64,000 bases of DNA from Burhinus oedicnemus (taxonomy: Eukaryota; Chordata; Aves; Charadriiformes; Burhinidae). The DNA lies in assembly GCA_008921705.1 (NCBI GenBank), contig VFFE01006595.1, forward strand, positions 452,120-516,119, given 5' to 3'. Below are positions 14,627 through 27,700 of the stretch, piece after piece. The notes beneath the pieces are model-generated. The model was not told the DNA's origin, did not search any database, and saw only the letters and a list, made by a program, of their open reading frames with translations. Made by a program: the position numbers and the translations under genes. Numbering within the stretch: position 1 is the stretch's first letter; each line of letters starts with the position of its first letter.

Positions 14627-17600
14627 CTCTAGTATTTTGAGACATCCACTTTCCTCCTAACACATGCAGGTGAAGAAAGGTTTTCCCCCTTGCAGCCCGA
14701 GGGAAGGTGTTCCTTGGGTGTCCAACCAGGGCAGAGATCAGCCCCCAGTTCAGCCAATTTGCCTTTTATCTGCTCCAAAATCTGTGTAAGTACATGCAAT
14801 GTCACATGTAGGACTCGTGTCAATGCCAAAACCTAGACCACAACCTGTTTAAACATGTTTAAGAGGAAATCTTAAAAAAAAAAAAGCCAACCTCAACAAC
14901 AACAAAAACAGTGACTGGTAGAAAAAAGATGGACTATGTATAACGTAATTGAAGGGTGTATATAAAGGAAATAGTGATTTGTTTAGTCTGTTCTTTAAAG
15001 GACCCTTAAATAATGTAACATTGCTTACAGCACACTGAGCCAAAGATAAGATTATTTTAGGTTGATTTTGTGCTGAGGTTTCTGTTTTTTAAACCACTGC
15101 AGGAAAGGAACAAACTGGTGTTTATTAACGCTAGCTTGACTTAGACAAAAAACAGAATAACTTAGCAATATGAAACTCAAAGAGGACAGGAATGGGCCTA
15201 AAGGAAAGAGCACCTGGAGGGACAGAGCTTCAGGAATTGCATGTGCCAGAAGCCTCACTTTGCCAAGGACAGCATAAAATCCGATCGCAGTGATTCCCAG
15301 TGAACCATGCATCTCCCTGGCTCTGCCTCCCACCCTCACTTCTACACACAGTTAAATGGTTGGGGCTAGGCCTTCATGCAGACACTTGGTGAGCAAGTCT
15401 TACGATGGGTGAAGTGAAAGACTGAAAAAGGTAGATAAAAAGCACTGATTTGGGCCACTCTGCTTTTGGGAATGGGAGAGGGAAGTGCCTCTACACAGCC
15501 TTTGGGAGGAAGACTTCCAAGCATGAGGCACCCTGATGCATTTCAGCATTTGCAATTGCCTACAGGGGCCATAACCTTAACCTTGAGCTACCATGGTCTG
15601 CACATTTGGCTGTGGAATCTAAATTTGCTGTTGAGATGGTTTCCAATCCCTTCGGGCATGTTGCAGAATGTCTGTTAATCAGGTTTTTTTCTCTAATAAA
15701 ATGAGGGTTATGGTATTTGCTCACTGAATTATGGCCTGCAAAACCTTAGACGATTTATTTTACATACCTGATTTCAACAGCACAATGATCTTGTAACTTG
15801 AAAGTGCTTCATGGCACAGAAGTGGGCTCTCTGGTCCTCTATGTTGCAGCCTGTCAGCAACATAAAGATCTCAAATGATGCAGAACAAAGACTGCTAATC
15901 CCTGTAACTATCAGAGGCATGGCTAGTCTGTTAATTGGCAATAATCAAATTATAGTTTCTAACATTAAATTAAATGGAAAAGCCTATCCCAAATGAACAC
16001 ACTGCTGCAGGAGAGGACTTCTTCATTTACTCTTAAGTTCTGATGGTTACTAGAAACAGTAGGAAGGGAGAAACACTGCAAGGAATGAAGTGCTTAATTT
16101 AGTGTCAGAAAGCCATGGGATGGGTGGTGTGTGCTTCTTCATGGCCAGCTTATGCCTTGAAACCCCAAGAGTGATAGCTACTCCATGGAAGTGCAGATGC
16201 CTGGAAGGGACACTGTTGTTTTTATTCCATTTGTTTTGCCTGGCAGCCTCAAATTTCCTATCTGCGCTAGACAGGTCATTTAAAAGATGTCAAAGCCTGT
16301 GAAGGGTACCAATACTTGCGGTAGCCCCATTTCAGACTTTCCAGACAGTTTTCCTATGTCCAGATCTAAACAGAAAGCAGTATCATAGATTCTTTGTCTT
16401 GAAGCTCAGGCCACGAGGCCTATGGAAGAAGAAAAAAAATAATCTAGAGAAGAAGTTAAGTCACTGCTTGTTTGTTTTTCCCTTCCTTTTTCCAGAGGGA
16501 AGCAATCCTTCATGCAGTACCAACGAGGCTCAAGCTCCTGACACAGAGCTGGCATACAGAGCACCAAACAAGATTATATAAACCGCAGAATGCAACACAA
16601 ACCAGTTGTTGCCCTGTAGAAGCTTCAGAAGCACATAGTCTAACATATACCTTAAACTACAAGGCCTGGACCAGATTCATATCTGGTTGTGCAAGCCCTG
16701 TCAACATACATCACACAAAAACTTGGCCTAAAACATGTATTTCCATGGAAGTTTATTTTGTGGAGTTCAAACTAATGCATACATATTCATGCAACATTGA
16801 AAACATTATGCTGTCCTGCTGCTCCTTTGGATTTCCAAAGCATTTAACCCTGTGAATGGTGTGCAAAGGTGGGCATGGCAGACTAGGTCACAGCCCACGT
16901 GGATTTCCACAAAGGCTCCTTTCCACCTGGAGCTCCATAAGACTGAGACACATGCTTAAGTTCCTGGTTCACCTTCCCAGGTTTGTTTCAGCCCTCATCA
17001 CCTATCAGACTCTGAAGTGGGTACAGCTGGTCATTCTGCTCCCTTTATCACCTTCCCTCCTGTGTTGCCCTCCCCTCAATAAAAAACATTCAGTAATCAG
17101 CAGCACAGCAAGGTGGCAGCCAGGGATTGGGAGACCTGGGCTGCACTGCCAATCCTGGAGCTGGCAGGGTAAATCTAAACCCTGTGCTCTGACCCCCTTT
17201 CTGCTCCCCATTGCTTCAGCCTGGTGGGCAGGTCTCCCAGGTGACGATACAGTTCCTCACATCATGGGACCCTGGCATGGATGCATCTTCTCGACAGAAC
17301 GGCATTGCAGCTTTTAAAAAGCTGGAAAGAGTTCATGTAGTCAACATCTGGCAGCAGTTGCCAAAATAAACACAGCATAGAAATATTTGTAAAATGGCTG
17401 AGGAACAATACGGATAATGTGGCATTACAGTATAAACAATGCAGCATATTAATCAAGGAACAATAAAGCTTTTAATTATATTTTAAAGAGACTCACTTAA
17501 AACCAATGCAAAACATAACTCGTGCAGAATGGCTGGACTATTTCCCATTGATGGTCTATTCCACTTCTCCAGCAGTAAAATTAAGAAAACAAGTCTTGAG

Positions 17601-18739
17601 GGCATAATGAAGAAAAACAGATGAAAGACTAAGGAGCTCCAATACAGCCATAATGGATACCATGCAAGTAGGCGGGCCAGAGAAGACTATCCAAGTAACA
17701 CAAAATTGTGTGTGTTTGGAAGAAAATACCACAAGTATCAGGAGAGGACTTTGAAAACTGGCCATCCAGCACACAAGTGCAGATTTACAAGGAAAGTTAA
17801 ACGCACTTCAGCTTGCTCTCACCTTTAAAACTTCCCAATAACATCCTACCTTCTGTGATATACTTTGAGCTACGCAGTTCTTTGCTGGCACGCCAAACCT
17901 TTTGTAGCACATCTACGCTGCCTACCCACAGGTATGAGGCCACAGTCACCCACTCACTAGATACTGTGGGAGCTGTGCTGCCAAAATGCTCCTCAAGGGA
18001 AAGGCTGACACACACCTAAGTTGCACCAGGCCAGGTGTTCTGCATTGAGTATCTGGAACACACATGAATCAAAGAACCTTTCAGATACAACGGAGAAAAG
18101 ACTGACAATATTTGCTGTTTTGTGGTGCCGAGAAGAGAGACTGTCATTGTGTACTGTCAGCTACACCTCATATATATGGTCCACTGCAGCACTCAGCCCA
18201 TCTTTAGCTTCTACCAGGAGAACTGTCAGATTGATGGGAAGCCCTGCATGATCAAGGTGTATCTCTACTGAAATCCACTGCGATGAAAGAATATGCCACA
18301 GGCATACAGTCTTTGCAAAGATTGGAAGCGGAAGAGCTAGGGCTCAGTCAAAGCCAACTGAAAAGCAAAGTGAAACACCATTGATTAAATGGCAGTGCTG
18401 GTCACAAGCACTTTGATAAGTTTTTTTGCCTTAAAAAACACCCACAACATTTTCTGTTCAAAATGACCTTTCATCTCAAAACTCAAGATAACTATAGTTA
18501 GAAAATATCAGCAGAGTCAGAGCTGTAGCAGCACATTTAGAAGTCACCAAAATGAAGTGCTCTGCATGAACAAAACAGACTCCTTCCCTGGGTTCCCATT
18601 CCCTAGTGTTTTTGCCTGTTTCTGTTAAAGACACCTCAAAGTTCTCTCCTCCACAAAGCTCTAAATATTATGCTGTATTTCCTCATCATTGCGCACATCT
18701 GCAAAGCGGGATTGCTTTTTGGGGTAAGTGCAAATTTCC

Positions 18740-19080
18740 TAGGCTTCCCCCCACCCTTGGCAGCCAGGGGGGAAGGCAGGGAGCTCACCCCCATGGCGCG
18801 GTCCCACAGCACCAGAGCCAGGTGAGCAGAGCAGGGTGGTGACAGCAGCAGGTCCCATCAATCAGTTGGTGATCATCAGGCAGAGGCAGGGAAACAAGTC
18901 AGCTTTGAGGTCAGTCTGGGAAAGCCAAACCATTCAGCAACAGCCCCAGCTACAACATGGCTCCAACCACTGCTGAAGGCCCAGGCTGGGGCCCACAGCT
19001 GGAGGGGATGTGAGGGGGCTCAGGCGAGGCTGCTCAAGGCAATCAAGGGCTACTGGTGCCACCTGGGCCTAAGAAGCAAC
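18740..19080. other. GC-rich patch in intron, unidentified
   Basis: A few hundred bases visibly richer in G+C than the flanks, with runs such as CAGGCTGGGGCCCACAGC and GGAGGGGATGTGAGGGGGC. No long open frame, no CR1 or LTR signature. It could be an old repeat or a regulatory patch; nothing decides between these. Confidence 0.3.
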
Positions 19081-20759
19081 TCCCCTAGTGAGAGAAGCTA
19101 AAAAAGCAAAAATCAGTCTCTGTTTTAAGCACCCAAAAGCTTAAGATGAGAGTACCTTGCAGTGGTGGTATATCAAGTATAGAATTCACATGAGGTGATC
19201 GTGGCTCTGCACAGGCTCACGGACAGCCCGGGGTCACTTGGGAGCCTCTGGTAGCACCAAGGGATAAAAATCACCCCAGCTGAACATCAGAAATAAGCGG
19301 AGCATTTGCAAAGAATGGAGAAGGGGCTGATTAAGCAGATTCTAGCAACCAAGGAATTAAAGGGCAGAGTGCGAGATAGCAAAGGCCAACTCGAGACTTG
19401 ACAAAAGATATGAAAGCCCATGGCAAAAATGTTCTGCAGCTGTATATATAAAAGGAGAACAGTAAAATAGAAGAGGAGCTGCTATACTGTTCAGCATATT
19501 GCTATACAGTCCCTCAGCTTTGCGATTATGCCAGTGAATGCACATAACTGGAGAGATAGACTGATAAGTCTTGGTAGGAAATATATATGGGAATGGCCAA
19601 ATATATGTTCTGCCTGCAAGAAGCATTAGAAAAAAGTGATTCACCATAAATAGTAATCCACAGTAATGTCTCTAATTGAAAACAAAAACTACAAAATTTC
19701 AGGTCTAACTGTGATTACATCGAAGTCTATAGCAAACTCTGAGAGCAGAAAGTATCTGTAGTGGAATAAGGGTAGAAAATCGTAAGACTGATTTGTTCTA
19801 AAAAGGTTTGAAGAAGGCCAGATCACTAGACAGACCATACTGCTAAATGCTTCTTTAGTACAAACCATGCCAGCAAAGGTCTAAAGATATTTTCTGCAAA
19901 TAGGGGAAAGATGAATCAAATTTCCAGCACTGAACAATGAGTTTTCAGGTTGAAGTAAGTAGCAGAGATTCTTCTATTTTTATTCAGGCCTTACCAGCAG
20001 TCATGAGTCTCCCAAAGAAAAGTTTAAATAGTAATTTATATTTAGAAAGGTACAGACAAAAAGAACTTACAGTCTCTTGAGTAACAGGGTATTCAAATTA
20101 GAGGTCAGCAACATTGTAAATAACCTAAGTTATGTACAGAAGCTCTCATAACTATGGGGACCCTAGCTTCTGTGCACTGCTCTGAGATGTACCCTACCAC
20201 AGGCAGCACAGCCACCCGCACAACACACTATGCGCACATTAGCTTGCTTTGGGGCATATTTATTTTTTCCTGTTCAACTTAACCCAAGAGCTGCATATTG
20301 CAAAAATACACATGGAGTTATGTGCTGACTCTGGAAACCAAGTTGCTCTGTAAATTACTAATGCTGGACTTTCTAACACAATGAAGTAAGAAAATATTTG
20401 TTGCCCAGGTAAAATGCGGGAGAAGTACACTATAATGCTGGGACAGAAGATAAGCTCTATGGAAAGAAGCTAAATTAATTTTATTGTATTGCACAGAAGA
20501 CTACACAAGGGATACTATTATACAAAAGAATTATTCCTTATCTAATTTCTGCACACCCAGAGGATTGTGTCCAGTGCCCGCAGACAATATGTCTTGGTAT
20601 AATATTAGCACACTATCCAAGAAGCACACCTTAAAGCATGCTGAAATAGAGTACATTTTCACTAGGGCCATAATTCCACTAGAGAATCTACTTTTATGGA
20701 AAAATCAATTTTTCACTTTCATAGTGATATTTAAGTATTGCAATAGGTTTTATGATAGT

Positions 20760-20779
20760 NNNNNNNNNNNNNNNNNNNN
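20760..20779. other. Assembly gap (20 N)
   Basis: Twenty N bases between TTTATGATAGT and ATTGAGGCTTTT. All three gaps here are exactly 20 N, so the length is a placeholder. A 16-T run at 20821-20836 is nearby. No repeat family is recognised on either side. Confidence 0.99.
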
Positions 20780-20820
20780 ATTGAGGCTTTTCACATATTG
20801 TCTTCTTTTAAAATGGAATC

Positions 20821-20836
20821 TTTTTTTTTTTTTTTT
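20821..20836 (+). repeat. Poly(T) run, 16 bases
   Basis: Followed by ATTTCAG, so it mimics a plus-strand acceptor. It lies 41 bp after an assembly gap. Confidence 0.9.
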
Positions 20837-21949
20837 ATTTCAGTAAGTCTGAATGTTTCATTTCTCAGCCAGAATTGTTAATCAGGAAGATGTGATACAA
20901 TCTGCTAAATCTCAAGAGTGCTAAGATACTAAGGGCCTTTAGCAGTGGTACAGGTAATTAAGTTTGTTATGATTTTCTATATATTCTGCAGCAGAAAATC
21001 TGATTGTTCCTTTGGCAAGGGGCCATGTCTGTTCATCTTCAAAGATGCCCTGTTTTAAATTTTAAAATAAATATTATTTAAAGTTGGAGACAATTTTATT
21101 TTAATAGAGCTCATAATACCAATGTATGTTCTTCATTATATACAGCAATTAATTTTTTTGCTAATATACTACTGTATTGAAAAACTTGTGTGATTTTTTT
21201 AATACATATTCAAAAGATGAAAATGCTAAAGGCAGGTACTTAGCTGATGTTAACTAAGATGACATATCCTGTGGAGCTATACTAACATCCTGGCATATTA
21301 ACAATCTGGAATTTTTTGACTGACTCTAGTAAAGGGAAGATTTGAGTTTGAAAAAGTAGAGAACTTAGCAGAATTTTTTGCTCATTAATACTATTTCTCA
21401 CCAATTTCCATGAGAAATTATGAGAAACAATGTCTGTGGGAGTTCTCCACAGGATTCTTAGTAGTTAACAGGTGAAGCAGAATGTTGTTTTGGAAGGATC
21501 ATGGGATTGGGGGCTCCACATTTATCTGCTACTGGAGAGAATACAAACCCTTTGTACCACTGTTTGGGGACTGTTCCCCACTGAATTAGACCTATCCTGT
21601 GGATCTAAAAAGTGCCTCAGGTGTTTAACACCTCCAGCTACTCTAAAGGGCTCATACGAAACTGTTATTAGTCAGCTCGAAGGTGATTTATTTAATTAAA
21701 CAGGAATATACCCCCCACACACTCTTAGACAGTATTTGAAATATAACCATTCTCAATGTCATTAATCCACATGTGCTCACACATCTGGTTCTAGCCAACA
21801 GATCAAACCATTTTCCCCCTCAAGAAACTGTCAAAACTGAAGCCCCCAAGAAAGTCCTAAACACACATCTCTCCACTTCCTGAGATTTACTCCTAACATT
21901 ATTTTACAAGCTATTAGATCGAACAGGAAAAAAGATGATTGCAGCCATG

Positions 21950-21981
21950 CAGCTGGTTTACTGTACATACAGCTGGTTTAC
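21950..21981 (+). repeat. Direct repeat CAGCTGGTTTAC, period 20
   Basis: Two exact 12-base copies at 21950-21961 and 21970-21981. The second continues into CCAGCT, forming a small AGCTGG-TTTA-CCAGCT hairpin. Confidence 0.7.
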
Positions 21982-22611
21982 CAGCTAAATAATATTAAAA
22001 GTATCTAACCAATTCTCATGTAGAGGCTTTGTTAATTTATATGCACAATCGGGATTTCTGGGAAACAAATTGTGTTGTTCATTTCGAAATGATACCTTCG
22101 TTTTGATCCATTATAGTACTCAAGTCTTCAACTCTAATAAAGATGTTAAAAATAAGCCAAACAAAATATCACTCTTGATGCACTTATTATTAATCTGTAG
22201 TCATTTAATTTAATCATGTTTGTATATTTTTTCCTAAAAAGTATTCAATTAAAATAAGGCACTAATCAAATTAAATTTATCTGCAACCTATAACAACTAG
22301 TTTTCCTTAGCACTGAACAACACGTGCACTACTTTAGCCTAGTGAAGAATTTTAAAAAAGTGTATTAACATGGTACTTTCAAGGAAAAGGCATGAGCTTC
22401 CCACGGATTCATCAATTATTACATTACCACATACTGCCTGAGAGTTTAGCAGTCATGCATTTGATGATGGGCATTTTAAGGAATTAACACTGGGCAATTT
22501 TTTCTAAATTCTTTTCAGGACAAATCTCCTTAAGCTCATAATATCTTAACACCTTCCAAGAACAAAAGCCTTACATTCTAAGACAGCAGTGTTAATGTAG
22601 TCTATGTGTAA

Positions 22612-22630
22612 CACATTTACGGTAAATGTG
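22612..22630. repeat. Short palindrome, 9-bp arms around one base
   Basis: CACATTTAC, G, GTAAATGTG. A minor dyad in AT-rich intron; chance is likely. Confidence 0.6.
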
Positions 22631-22689
22631 AATTTTACGAGACCCCAGGAGAAAACAGATTACACATCTGCTTATTTTGCAAACGCAAG

Positions 22690-23090
22690 GTAGAGAGACA
22701 CGCTGCTGCAGGCGGTTGGGAGCTTACTCTGCCATGCTCCATACCAGCTCAAACACACATCGCTGGGGCTTAATACAGCTGCGACTGCAAGCTATTAAGC
22801 CATGCTGAGGGCTAAGATCAACTAGTTCAGGATCACTAATGCCACGCTAACGTGGCTATAGGGGACCGGAGTACAGCGAGAGGGAGCTCCTGTCTGCGTG
22901 CCAAGGGCATGCACGCCAACATGCCCTGGGTGTCTGATCTTGCCAGCTATTCCTCCCAGCGCTTACCCGTGCCCTTGGAAATGCTCTGCTGGCAGACCTG
23001 CCTGAGGAGCTGCTGCACAACATCCACACTGAGATGTGCCTTGCAGCTCAGAAAAGGGCATGAATACGTGGCCTGCTCCCACAAGTGAGA
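22690..23090. other. CpG-enriched patch in intron, unidentified
   Basis: About a dozen CpG dinucleotides within 400 bases, compared with very few in neighbouring sequence, plus a small GCCACG-CTAA-CGTGGC hairpin. There is a plus-strand open frame of 78 codons (22852-23088) with no recognisable motif. It is not long or dense enough to call a CpG island with confidence. Confidence 0.3.
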
Positions 23091-24696
23091 GAGGCCACTC
23101 CCAAAGAAAAGATTGGCAAGGGAAAGCCTTCTGTCTCAGAAGTTAATTTACAACCACATCCCAAATCTCCGAAAGCAATGGGATGTGTGATGCATGAATA
23201 AAATGGCAAGAGTAGAGAACCTGAATGTTCGCTAGGGAAGAATTTTTATTTTGACTATTTACCTTCTAAACTTTTTAGCATTTATCTAGTTTCAAGCAGC
23301 TGTGACCGGTATGGAAAAGGGATCATTGCAAAGATTTAACATTAAGGCTCTTTCAGGGAAATACAGCAAATACAGACAAGTAATCTCCACCAAAATCAAT
23401 GCACGTATCTGCAAACAAGGAGAAAGAACCCTTAAGTAAAGACATGCCTGTGCCAGTGTTCAAGCCTTCTTTGTAGCATGAGGGAACAAACAAAGAAGAA
23501 TTCCTTTTTGCTGATAGTCTGCTGCACTTTAAAAATTGCAATATTAAGGTAGTGTGTATAATACGTGTCTGTCTAAAAAGAACACATAGAGAAGGGATTG
23601 TCTTTGATTATATAAAATAAAAGCAGTGATGGATTACATTGCACTCCTCAATATCAGCACAATGTAAAGGATTTGAAATCAATAATTTGATTTTTAACAA
23701 CATGCAGAGAGTTTGTACATGGTTAGTCAGAAGCAAGGTACTTTACATAAATGCTTTACAAATGGTGACACAGTAATTACAGTACTGGGAAATGGCTACT
23801 ATCTATCCGCTCTGCATTTTACAGACTAAATAGAAATTTCATGCATATTGAATACACTTGTGTTAGCTCAATTCATTTTTTCAATATCATTTTATGAGGT
23901 AAGAATAATATAAATTCTAAATTGCTATTCAAACTTTACATCTATTTTATCATGAGTTACATTTTTAATAAAATGCAAGTTTACTTGAAGCATACATAAT
24001 GTTTGCATAATCTGTGGAAGAAAATTGTCACTCTAGGAATTTGTAATTTTCTTATTTCTTACAAAACCTTCTTTTGATGTTTTCTGCAGATTGATGGGGT
24101 TTCAGTGTATTTATACAGATATAAAAATATTTTCTGTGGTTGTGTATTTGCTCCTTTGAGTAGACTTCTTTATAGTTTGCAATATATTTTCATATAGTTT
24201 GCAAAAATAAGTTTATGATTTATCTGCAGTTTAAAAAATTCATTTCAAATCTTCTTTGATACAACACACTTCAATTTTTGTTGTGACACAGATTATGCAA
24301 ATTTGCTTGACAGAGAGTATGTAAACTGATTTTAAAGTAGGAAGTTCAGCTGACAGTACCTATGCTTCTGCATTAAATCAAAAGGATTGTGGTTTTTTAG
24401 TCTCATGGATGGACATTAATTACTCAGGTTTTTTTGGATTAATGGGGAGACTCCCACCGGGCATTCCCTGGTGATGCATTCGGGTATGGTACTGAACCAC
24501 TGTTGTGTCCCCATTAGTGTCATGTATCTTTTTCATTTACTGACAAGCTGCCAAGGATCTGTTGAGATGTCACGGGACCTTGGAATATGATTAAAGTGGG
24601 TTTTTTTGATTAAGCTCTTTCCAGTTCATCATATCCATGTGGAGTTTACATGAAGTGAGTCAAAGCCTTAAAACAGTCTGGAGAGAGTCAGTACTT

Positions 24697-24720
24697 TGCT
24701 ACTCAGGTACCTGAGTAGCA
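24697..24720. repeat. Perfect 24-bp palindrome
   Basis: The 12-base arm TGCTACTCAGGT is followed with no spacer by its exact reverse complement. The outer bases (T at 24696, C at 24721) do not pair. The centre contains the KpnI-type hexamer GGTACC. It is not part of any recognised repeat. Confidence 0.9.
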
Positions 24721-27700
24721 CTCCATATCCCACAGAATCACTGGGAGCAGGAGAGATTCACACTCATGCTTTTTCAGAGGAATCTCACATGCAGGAATCC
24801 CCTCTAAGTACTAAGGGACCTAAGCAGGAAACACTCTGCTCTACGAAACCCTCACATTCCCAAGCCCACAGGATCAGGAGGCCACAGGGAACAACATACA
24901 CCAGTGACTTGTCAGGAGTGGGGGGAGAAGGGGTGTGTGTGTTTGAGAGAGAAAGAAATGGAGAGTTCTTCCATGTGAATCTGTGGATGCAATGGCTGGA
25001 CTTCAATGGGTGAGATTCTTGAAAAGCTGTCTGGCTTTCTTACAGGGCAATGCCACACACATCCTTGCCTCATGGAAAAACCCTATAAAGATGTGATAGT
25101 GCCAATCAAAGAATTGCTCTGCAGCTGCAAGAAAAGCCTCCAAATACAAACTGAATGTGATTCTAAGGCTCATGACTAGGAGCTTCTGTTGATGCTCAGG
25201 GTTTTCCCTTGGCTTTGGAAAAGCAAAACCCAGGCAGCACCTTGCCTAGTTTCATGCTTCAATTCATAACTTGGGGGGCTGTAATGAAACCCACAAGGAT
25301 AATGGTGATCCTGCACAGACGATGCTGGCGGAGAGCTGTGGCAGGCAGTAGCATCCTTGCCTTCAACCCCAACAAACAGGTTCCACTAGGAGAACCAAAT
25401 GGAAACATCTGCTTGTACCCAGCAAGGGGAGGAGGAGAGTGCAGCAGAAAACCCACCGTCAGGGGTAAGGCAAGAAACTTCCAGGAGAAATTCCCCCACT
25501 TAATGTCAGTGGAATGAACACAAATACAGCAGATATTTACCAGACTGCCTGGTACACATTCACACTATGGACTGAAAAAAAAATATAGTCCTTGGGGCTT
25601 TAATAAAAAATTAAGAGATCCATGAAGATAAAAAGAAAAAAACTTCCAATGAACTTGAGTAGTTGGTCACTTTCAAAAATAATAAGTTTTTTTAAATGCG
25701 TGAACATAATGTGAATATTTCAATTCCCAGGACTATTCTGTGAGTACTTTTTATAATGAGTGATAAAATGTTCCAGCTTGGCTACAACTGTACTAAACTG
25801 TTGTAATGGGATTCTGTACTTTAACTTGAAATGGGACTGTATCCCAGTTTTGACAGCATGCTTTATTATCAATAGCTGACTTTGAAATGCTGCCATGACC
25901 TCTGTAAATTATATAAATTAGGATATGAGAAAAAGACAGTGCCACTGTTCTTTAACCTGATACAATGTCATTTTCTGTGTTTTGGCACAGGCCAGGCTTA
26001 TCATTGCAGCTAAGCACTAACTTTGCAGGCAGCCTCTTAGGCATAAGCATCACTACTGCGGGACACAGTCTTGTGCAGCATGGATGAGGGCAGCAGAATG
26101 TAACCCTTCATTTGTTGGCTCAAACTCTTATCTCATTAAGTCAAAGGCAAAACTCCCAGTGATGATTACAGGGTCAGAATTAGGCCAAACTCCCCCATCT
26201 TGGTTTTTCTAGCCTTTATTCCTTCTCCTGAATGCTATAACACCTTTTAATCAAGAACTTCCTGGCTGAAAATATCAAGCTTACCAGACGACTTTAACTA
26301 CTACAAGTTTTTTTTGCAGATGGCAAAATATTCCAGCTTGAATCTATATTTTTCCTTTTGTATTAAAACCCTACAAAAATAACCCCTCAAATCAATGTTC
26401 TTCCAATTGTGTTATGTTACCAAATGTTTCTGTTTTGGAAAATGATACCTTTTCAATACAAAAACAAGTTTGTGGGTTTTTTATAGGATGCAAACTGCAC
26501 TTTCCCCATCAGCTCTAATGTTTCCATTGTGCAAGAGACTTATCCTGATGATATAGTTTAGCCCTGGGCGCTATGCCTCCCCCAGCATGTTCAGGTTAGT
26601 GCAAATGTTCTTTGTGCTGGCTTTAGTTGTAACAGCGTACAGCATGTGCTGAAGCAGTATACATATTTAAACAGGCTGTTCCTTTACAAGCACATGTTCA
26701 AAAGATCTTATCTAATCAAATTTTAAATAGGAAATTACTTGTCTGACTTCACATCAGAAAGCTATTCCTTTCCCTACTGCTCCAGATTGGATTATTAGGA
26801 CTTCACTGCTAAATGGTCAGCAGTGTGTCTGAGTCACCAGTCTTAATTTTGGGCTATAAATATCAGATGATGATTTACTACTTGGCAGTTTCAATACTGC
26901 AATGGCAAATTCTCTTTAATCTCTTTAATTTGAGATGAACAGCAAACAGTTTTGAAAGCTGAGAATTTCTGAGGTTCTCTGTGCAAATAATGGCTAAGCC
27001 TTGGGCATGCACGATGTGGAATTTCTCCCTCATCAATTGATTTCAACATACCTACTTTCTAGTGATTCAAAGGGCTTTTCATTGCCCATCGTGATCTAGT
27101 CCTGCTTATCTTTTTGAATTAAGTTAACTGTGGACAACAATTCAATGGTAAATGGGCTAAAACTGGGATTTTCAGAATGTTTAATGATTTTTACAACTAA
27201 ACTGAATGAAGTCTGAAAGAGTAGTTATTACCCTTGTGTGCTACCCAGATCATCGCTGTTTAACACTCATGCTTCACCTGGACTCTCAGATGAGAGTTTA
27301 TGATCTGCACAGTGCCAGAAATCATACTGTCTGCCTACTCAAAAGTATACAGTTGTTGCTTTGACCTCTTCCAAAATGCTAATTATGTTTCTTCTAAACA
27401 GCACCAGATAACTGGGTCTCACCCCTTTCTGGGGAAAGCTGCTACCCAGGTAGGTCGCTTGGCAAGGTAGGTTTGCTTGTGCAAATCATGCCCAGATCAA
27501 GAATGTGCATCCTTTCAGAAAGCATTAAAATAGGACATGGACTTAAGTCTTGCTGAACCAAAGACTAATTTGCAAACTTGAGAGAAATGTTTATTTAAAA
27601 GACAAACAAACTCTAATGTGATACAAGATACCTCAAGAGATTAAAAAAAATAAAAAAAATCTTTTAATTTCAAAATATCATTCAGTCATATTTCAAAGTT

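Larger units (their letters stand above)
3067..20759. other. Intronic sequence, no gene seen
   Basis: A GC-rich start (to about 3330), then ordinary AT-rich intron with homopolymers, a (CAA)5 and the GC-rich patch near 18.9 kb. Open frames of 127 and 153 codons (16472-16855 and 16856-17317, plus strand) have no motifs and no supported exon structure. The final glypican exon with its GPI signal could lie here or beyond the window, but I did not find it. Confidence 0.6.

Noticed and set aside
16472..17317. Two adjacent plus-strand frames (127 and 153 codons), the first after an acceptor-like TTTTTCCAG
   Set aside because: No motifs, no donor-supported exon structure, and the frame is unremarkable in composition. 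Chance is the best explanation.
20821..20846. T16 followed by ATTTCAG as a plus-strand acceptor
   Set aside because: Homopolymer next to an assembly gap with no exon-like sequence after it.
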